Assembly: GCA_031278055.1 (NCBI GenBank)
Contig: JAITLD010000051.1
Coordinates: 1-18,034, forward strand
DNA from: Rickettsiales bacterium
GTDB lineage: Bacteria; Pseudomonadota; Alphaproteobacteria; Rs-D84
Direction of reading: 5' to 3'
DNA length: 18,034 nucleotides
In this document: one piece after another, positions 14,736 through 18,034 of the stretch
How positions within the stretch are numbered: position 1 is the first letter of the stretch
Layout of the letters: every line of letters begins with the position of its first letter
Made by a program: the position numbers and the translations under genes
The notes under the pieces: model-generated
What the model saw: the letters and a program-made list of their open reading frames with translations, nothing else
Database searches by the model: none
Told to the model about the DNA's origin: nothing

Positions 14736-15555
14736 TATTCGGGGAATATTTTTCGTCTTTATCAAACAAAAGAATTATCACGCTTTCGAGCTTTCTAAGG
14801 TCCGAGCCGATTTTCACAATTATATTCCCGTCTTCGATATCATCGATTTTTCCAACGGGTATTCCATCGGGAATATTCCCGTTGATTCCGCTGGTTATAA
14901 GAAACATTCCCTCGCCGACCGCAAAATCGCCATTTGACAGAAAGCGCAATCTCGGGTCGAAATTTCCGCCGCCTTGCAGAAAACCAAACACATCCGTTCC
15001 GGCTATGCGGACGGGAATATTCGAATTTATATCGCGTATAGATCGGATTTTCGCATAACCTCCGATAATCTCGATAACCATTCCGGCAAGATAACCGGTG
15101 TTAGACAGGACTATATTTCCAGACGTTATCATCCGTTCTGGATTCTCGATTATGAAGTTTTGATTTTCCAAAAAAGAATTATTATGAATTATATTGCTGG
15201 CGATGGTTTTATATTTTATAGAAGAGGTTATATTTAATTTATTTTTTAAGATTTCGTTTTCGCGACGCAGAATTTCGTTTTCGGTTTTTATTTTTTCTAT
15301 TTTTTCTAATTCTATAATTACGGCGGAGTTTTTCTCTAAAATATCTTTGTTTTTTCGTATGCTTTTGGATATTTTTCCAACAAGGCGAACAGGATATGTA
15401 AGACCCTGCCCAAGAAGTTCCATAACCGGAATCACGCTTTTATGAATAAAATTAAAAAATCTATAATCCGGCTTATCTATCAGTATTATAATCACCACGG
15501 CCGGAATTAAAGTCGCGGATAAAAAAGCGGATAAAAAACTCTTTTTTGTTTGCAT
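14713..15555 (-). CDS. mreC: Cell-shape protein MreC
   Basis: Bitopic periplasmic scaffold that links MreB/MreD to PBP2 and activates RodA-PBP2. The 280-aa product has a short cytoplasmic start, a membrane anchor (about 10-27), a coiled coil (about 70-110, rich in K/E/I/L/N) and a double beta-barrel region with FIIENPERMITSGNIVLSNTGYLAG and GMFLITSGINGNIPDGIPVGKI, typical MreC blocks. It ends in an acidic/basic tail. It is the first gene of the minus-strand cell-shape operon. mreB, which often precedes mreC, is absent here; the next gene upstream is the divergent L36 gene. A weak GGAAAG lies about 12 nt before the ATG. Confidence 0.93.
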   Translation of the reverse strand: MQTKKSFLSAFLSATLIPAVVIIILIDKPDYRFFNFIHKSVIPVMELLGQGLTYPVRLVGKISKSIRKNKDILEKNSAVIIELEKIEKIKTENEILRRENEILKNKLNITSSIKYKTIASNIIHNNSFLENQNFIIENPERMITSGNIVLSNTGYLAGMVIEIIGGYAKIRSIRDINSNIPVRIAGTDVFGFLQGGGNFDPRLRFLSNGDFAVGEGMFLITSGINGNIPDGIPVGKIDDIEDGNIIVKIGSDLRKLESVIILLFDKDEKYSPNNENEKRD

Positions 15556-15579
15556 ATTTTTTTATCTTTCCACTTTCTG

Positions 15580-15608
15580 CTTATACTATACTTTTTAACG
15601 CTTTTCAA
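15580..15608 (-). promoter_or_regulatory. Predicted promoter of the mreC operon
   Basis: On the minus strand TTGAAA (15608-15603), 17 bp and TATAAG (15585-15580) form a good sigma70-type match about 25 bp before the mreC ATG. It would drive mreC-mreD-mrdA-mrdB. No operator was recognised. Confidence 0.45.
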
Positions 15609-15615
15609 TTAAAAC

Positions 15616-15643
15616 TTGATTTTCGATAAAAACAAGATAAAAT
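15616..15643 (+). promoter_or_regulatory. Predicted promoter of the L36 gene
   Basis: TTGATT (15616-15621), a 16-bp spacer and TAAAAT (15638-15643) precede the L36 ATG by 21 nt. It lies back to back with the predicted mreC promoter, 7 bp apart, so the two may interfere or be co-regulated. Confidence 0.4.
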
Positions 15644-15664
15644 GAACGAAATAGCGAGGTTGTT

Positions 15665-15799
15665 ATGAAAATTTTAAGTTCATTAAAAGGATGGAAAAAA
15701 CGCGGAGACTTAAAACAAATTCGCCGCGGAAAACAAATCATTTTGATTGACCCGACAAAGCCTAAATTCAAAGCGAAACAGGGTTTCAAAAAAAAATAA
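15665..15799 (+). CDS. rpmJ: 50S ribosomal protein L36, zinc-free type B
   Basis: Short gene of 44 codons reading MKILSSLKGWKKRGDLKQ, then IRRGKQIILIDPTKPKFKAK, then QGFKKK. It follows the L36 pattern 'MK.x.SLK...KR....x..RRGK..xI......FKA.QG'. All zinc-ligand cysteines of the type A protein are missing, so this is the C- (YkgO-like) form common in alphaproteobacteria. L36 binds 23S rRNA in the large subunit. GAGG (15656-15659) sits 5 nt before the ATG. The usual RRRGR block is trimmed and a lysine tail is added. A predicted promoter and a strong terminator make it a single-gene unit. Confidence 0.85.
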   Translation: MKILSSLKGWKKRGDLKQIRRGKQIILIDPTKPKFKAKQGFKKK

Positions 15800-15821
15800 A
15801 ACGCCTATCGGCGTTTTTTTT
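15799..15821 (+). terminator. Rho-independent terminator of the L36 gene
   Basis: AAACGCC (15799-15805), a TATC loop and GGCGTTT (15810-15816) form a 7-bp stem, with the T run continuing to 15821. It begins at the last base of the L36 stop codon. It insulates the downstream secretion operon from rpmJ transcription. Confidence 0.9.
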
Positions 15822-15829
15822 GTTTAATA

Positions 15830-16042
15830 AATAATTTATTAAATAAAAAGATTTTATTATTAATAAATTATTATAATAGTAAATAATATTAAAAATCACA
15901 ATTCAAATATTTTTAATATTATTTTTAACAAAAAAATACCTGATTTTAACAAAAAATTAATATTTGTTAAAAAATTAATTTCGTTTTTAACAAATATAAT
16001 AATGTTAAAAAAAAGTATTTTTTTATTTTTTTTAACATTATT
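15830..16042. repeat. AT-only spacer with four consecutive perfect inverted repeats and a TGTTAA array
   Basis: There is no credible gene in 15822-16110. Four perfect inverted repeats follow one another. IR1 pairs AATAATTTATTAA (15830-15842) with 15860-15872. IR2 pairs AAATAATATTAAAAAT (15881-15896) with 15909-15924. IR3 pairs TTTGTTAAAAA (15963-15973) with 15984-15994. IR4 pairs AATAATGTTAAAAAAAA (15998-16014) with 16026-16042. Hexamers TTAACA or TGTTAA start at 15925, 15946, 15965, 15987, 16003, 16032, 16063 and 16073. The region may be curved, extrude cruciforms, or bind a regulator of the secretion genes; none of this is proven. Confidence 0.75.
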
Positions 16043-16061
16043 TTTATCATCTATTTTTTTA

Positions 16062-16090
16062 TTGTTAAAAAATGTTAAAATCGATATAAT
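16062..16090 (+). promoter_or_regulatory. Predicted promoter of the virB3-virB4 operon
   Basis: TTGTTA (16062-16067), 17 bp and a perfect TATAAT (16085-16090) lie 20 bp before the virB3 ATG, giving a very short leader. The -35 box overlaps one TGTTAA copy (16063-16068), and another copy (16073-16078) lies in the spacer. A protein binding TGTTAA would therefore compete with RNA polymerase. Confidence 0.6.
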
Positions 16091-16110
16091 TTTCAATAAA
16101 GAAGAGGGAA

Positions 16111-16407
16111 ATGAAAATACCGGTATTAAAGGCTTTGGCGAATCCAGCGCGTATATTTTTCGTGCCGTATAATCTTGCGGTGTTTAATTTCGCCATTTTA
16201 TTGCTTATTTATATGACTGTTTTTGTATCAGGTTTAATTTTAAGTGGCGGGGATGTTGCGATAAATCCGTTATATTTTCTTTTGACTTTAATCGCGATTC
16301 ATTCAATATTGGCGATGATATCTAAAAAAGAACCGTTTTTATTGCGTATTTTTATGGCAAGGTTTGCATTATTTAAAAAAAAAATACCAAACAGATTGAT
16401 AGCGTAA
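16111..16407 (+). CDS. virB3: Type IV secretion system protein VirB3
   Basis: Inner-membrane subunit of the type IV secretion machine that associates with the VirB4 ATPase. The 98-aa product has the VirB3 layout: a short start with KALANPARIFFVPYNLAVFN, two hydrophobic segments (about 24-44 and 51-69), and a basic cytoplasmic tail beginning SKKEPFLLRIF, matching the family H..l....DP. pattern. AGAGGG (16103-16108) precedes the ATG closely. Its stop codon directly abuts the virB4 ATG, and VirB3-VirB4 adjacency (or fusion) is a family hallmark. Rickettsiales rvh loci show the same order. The protein is short and poorly conserved, so context carries much of the call. Confidence 0.85.
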   Translation: MKIPVLKALANPARIFFVPYNLAVFNFAILLLIYMTVFVSGLILSGGDVAINPLYFLLTLIAIHSILAMISKKEPFLLRIFMARFALFKKKIPNRLIA

Positions 16408-18034
16408 ATGATGGAATTTTTTGATTTTTTTATAAAATCCGATTTTCAAATGACAAATTTGTTATTTGCGGGTTTGTTTGTTTTGGTATTTTTTATTTTG
16501 TTGTTTTACACCCCGCTTTTATCAAAAGTTTTTTTCCCCGCATTTGGTTATAAAAAATACGGCGATTATCTGCCGTTCGATAAAATATTAAATGATAATA
16601 CGACCGTTTCCCTAAAAGACGGAACGCTTATCCGCGCATTTTCAATCAACGGAATTCAAACCGGAATGCTGGACGATACGCAAAAAAAACAAATGTTCGA
16701 TTTGAAAAAATCGATGTTTAATCAAATTAAAGACCCGGGCGTTGTTTTGCGTTTTTACACAATTCGCACGAAAACTCATTATGATGACGATTATGAATTT
16801 GACCAATCTATTCTGCAACGGATTTATAACAAATGGAAAAAACAGGGGTTAAAAATATTCGAAAATAAAAGTTATTTGGTGTTAAGCGTTTCCGGAAATA
16901 ATGCTATGGAGCGGATAAACGGCCACACAAACGCAATTTTATCAATATTGTCCATTTACAATATAAAGGTGATGAAACATAACGAAAATGGAAATATAGC
17001 GTCTTTATATTCCAGAATTTTATCGCCCGTATCCATACCGAATGTTTTACGCGCGGACAGCAATATGAATGGGTTTGTCGCCAGCGACAATGTCGACTTT
17101 TTGCCCGGCGGTTTTGTGAGATACAGTTTCGGGGGCGAATCCAAATATGCCTCATTTGTATCGTTCAGGTTTGCTCCGGATTTTATTAATTCTGATTTTT
17201 TTGATTCGGTCGGCGGACTTCAATGTGAGATTGTCTCGATGAATGCGTTTACAATTCACAATTTGAATGATTTTGACAGATTTTTGCGACAAAAAAGGTC
17301 ATCTGAATCATCGAATCAAAATAGCGAAGCTATTGTGACCGAGCAAATAGAGCAGGCGCAAATACAGACGGACGAAAATATATCCGGCAATCAAATTTTC
17401 ACTAATTTTTATCCGGTATTTGCGATATTTGGAAATTCGCTGGAAGAAACGCGGGACAATGTCGCGGAAATGAAAAAAATATGCGCCGTATTCGGCGTGT
17501 CGCCGGTTGTCGAAGACTTTGCGGCGAAAGTCGCATTTTGGTCGATGGTTCCAGGATTTGATGATTTCCCGCGCGGATTCAATCTGTTGTCGGGTCCCGC
17601 CGCCGCCGCATTGCCGCTTAATTTCGTTCCTGGCGGCGTTCCGAATTCAGATTGGGGCAGGGGGGCGATTGTGGTTTTTCCAACATTTGCCGGAACTCCG
17701 TATCAATTTCAATTTCATATTTCGGAACAGCGGGGGGCGGTGGGACACACATTGGTCATAGGGCCGACCGGCGGCGGAAAAACGACATTGTTCTCGTTTT
17801 TGATTGCCCAGAGCTTGCGACATCCGAAATTAAAAGCGTTTTTCTTCGACCGAAATCGCGGGGCGGAAATATTTACATTGGCGACCGGCGGAAAATATAT
17901 AGGGCTTGAAAATAAATCGCAAAACGCGGATAAAATATCCGCGTCGTTCAACGCGAAAATGAATCCTTTGAAAATGGAAGGAAGCGAATCCAATCGCGCG
18001 TTTTTGCGTCGCTGGTTGGCAATGTTGTCGAATG
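16408..18034 (+). CDS. virB4: Type IV secretion ATPase VirB4 (partial, runs off the window)
   Basis: Energises assembly and transport in type IV secretion at the inner membrane. The first 542 codons are present; full VirB4 proteins have about 800. The Walker A motif GPTGGGKTT is at 452-460 (17761-17787). It is followed by FFFDRNRGAEIFTLATGGKYI and MNPLKMEGSESNRAFLRRWL, characteristic of CagE/TrbE/VirB4. The N-terminal VirB4 domain covers about 50-440. A low-complexity S/N/Q/E insert, about 303-333, interrupts it. A hydrophobic stretch (about 16-34) near the start is probably membrane-spanning, which is unusual for VirB4 and might reflect a partial VirB3-like extension. Two ATGs (16408 and 16411) are possible; the first begins right after the virB3 TAA, indicating coupled translation. 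Walker B would lie beyond the window. Confidence 0.93.
   Translation, partial: MMEFFDFFIKSDFQMTNLLFAGLFVLVFFILLFYTPLLSKVFFPAFGYKKYGDYLPFDKILNDNTTVSLKDGTLIRAFSINGIQTGMLDDTQKKQMFDLKKSMFNQIKDPGVVLRFYTIRTKTHYDDDYEFDQSILQRIYNKWKKQGLKIFENKSYLVLSVSGNNAMERINGHTNAILSILSIYNIKVMKHNENGNIASLYSRILSPVSIPNVLRADSNMNGFVASDNVDFLPGGFVRYSFGGESKYASFVSFRFAPDFINSDFFDSVGGLQCEIVSMNAFTIHNLNDFDRFLRQKRSSESSNQNSEAIVTEQIEQAQIQTDENISGNQIFTNFYPVFAIFGNSLEETRDNVAEMKKICAVFGVSPVVEDFAAKVAFWSMVPGFDDFPRGFNLLSGPAAAALPLNFVPGGVPNSDWGRGAIVVFPTFAGTPYQFQFHISEQRGAVGHTLVIGPTGGGKTTLFSFLIAQSLRHPKLKAFFFDRNRGAEIFTLATGGKYIGLENKSQNADKISASFNAKMNPLKMEGSESNRAFLRRWLAMLSN

Noticed and set aside
15896..16096. Minus-strand open frame rich in K, N, I and F in the AT-rich spacer
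   Set aside because: Composition alone explains it; it coincides with the inverted repeats and has no ribosome site or family pattern.
15822..16110. Replication origin in the AT-rich spacer
   Set aside because: No DnaA boxes or origin-neighbour genes are visible; AT richness and repeats are better linked to the secretion promoter.

Overview
This window looks like part of a chromosome from a host-associated or streamlined alphaproteobacterium, possibly a gut or Rickettsiales/Rhodospirillales-related lineage. That placement is inferred from gene content: an isoleucyl-tRNA synthetase of the eukaryote-like class, a short DUF721/DciA-like protein, QueH, the zinc-free L36 type, an mreC-mreD-mrdA-mrdB cluster and a virB3-virB4 pair. 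Base composition is moderate, with very AT-rich spacers. TGA is used as a stop (ileS, queH, topA, mreC), so the code is standard.

Left part (1-6541). A terminator-like hairpin lies just upstream of ileS. ileS overlaps nth (endonuclease III), followed by tRNA-Cys(GCA), queH (epoxyqueuosine reductase) and an overlapping DUF721 gene. A half-length SufB/SufD-like gene converges on the DUF721 gene and diverges from ychF across only 26 bp.

Middle (6542-7526). This is the accessory part. A plausible promoter is followed by a leader of about 190 nt that can fold in two mutually exclusive ways, one of which hides the ribosome-binding site. The leader precedes a small secreted cysteine-rich protein. 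The C-terminal end of its gene is GC-rich and carries a CAxx periodicity with NNY codons at the x positions, which resembles the variable region of a diversity-generating retroelement (DGR) target. Downstream are two abutting perfect hairpins and copies of a GAGTT-type intergenic repeat.

Right-centre (7527-15555), all on the minus strand. mreC, mreD, mrdA (PBP2) and mrdB (RodA) overlap one another and form a cell-elongation operon without mreB. After a 107-bp gap carrying a repeat copy come topA and the overlapping dnaG.

Right end (15556-18034). A divergent promoter region separates mreC from a 44-codon L36 gene (rpmJ, type B) with a strong terminator. Next is a spacer of about 290 bp that is almost pure A+T. 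It holds four consecutive perfect inverted repeats and eight TGTTAA/TTAACA hexamers, most of them near helical phase. A near-consensus promoter then drives virB3 and virB4, the start of a type IV secretion locus that runs off the window. The best candidates for undescribed biology are the switch-like leader with its cysteine-rich secreted product, and the inverted-repeat/TGTTAA array in front of the secretion operon.
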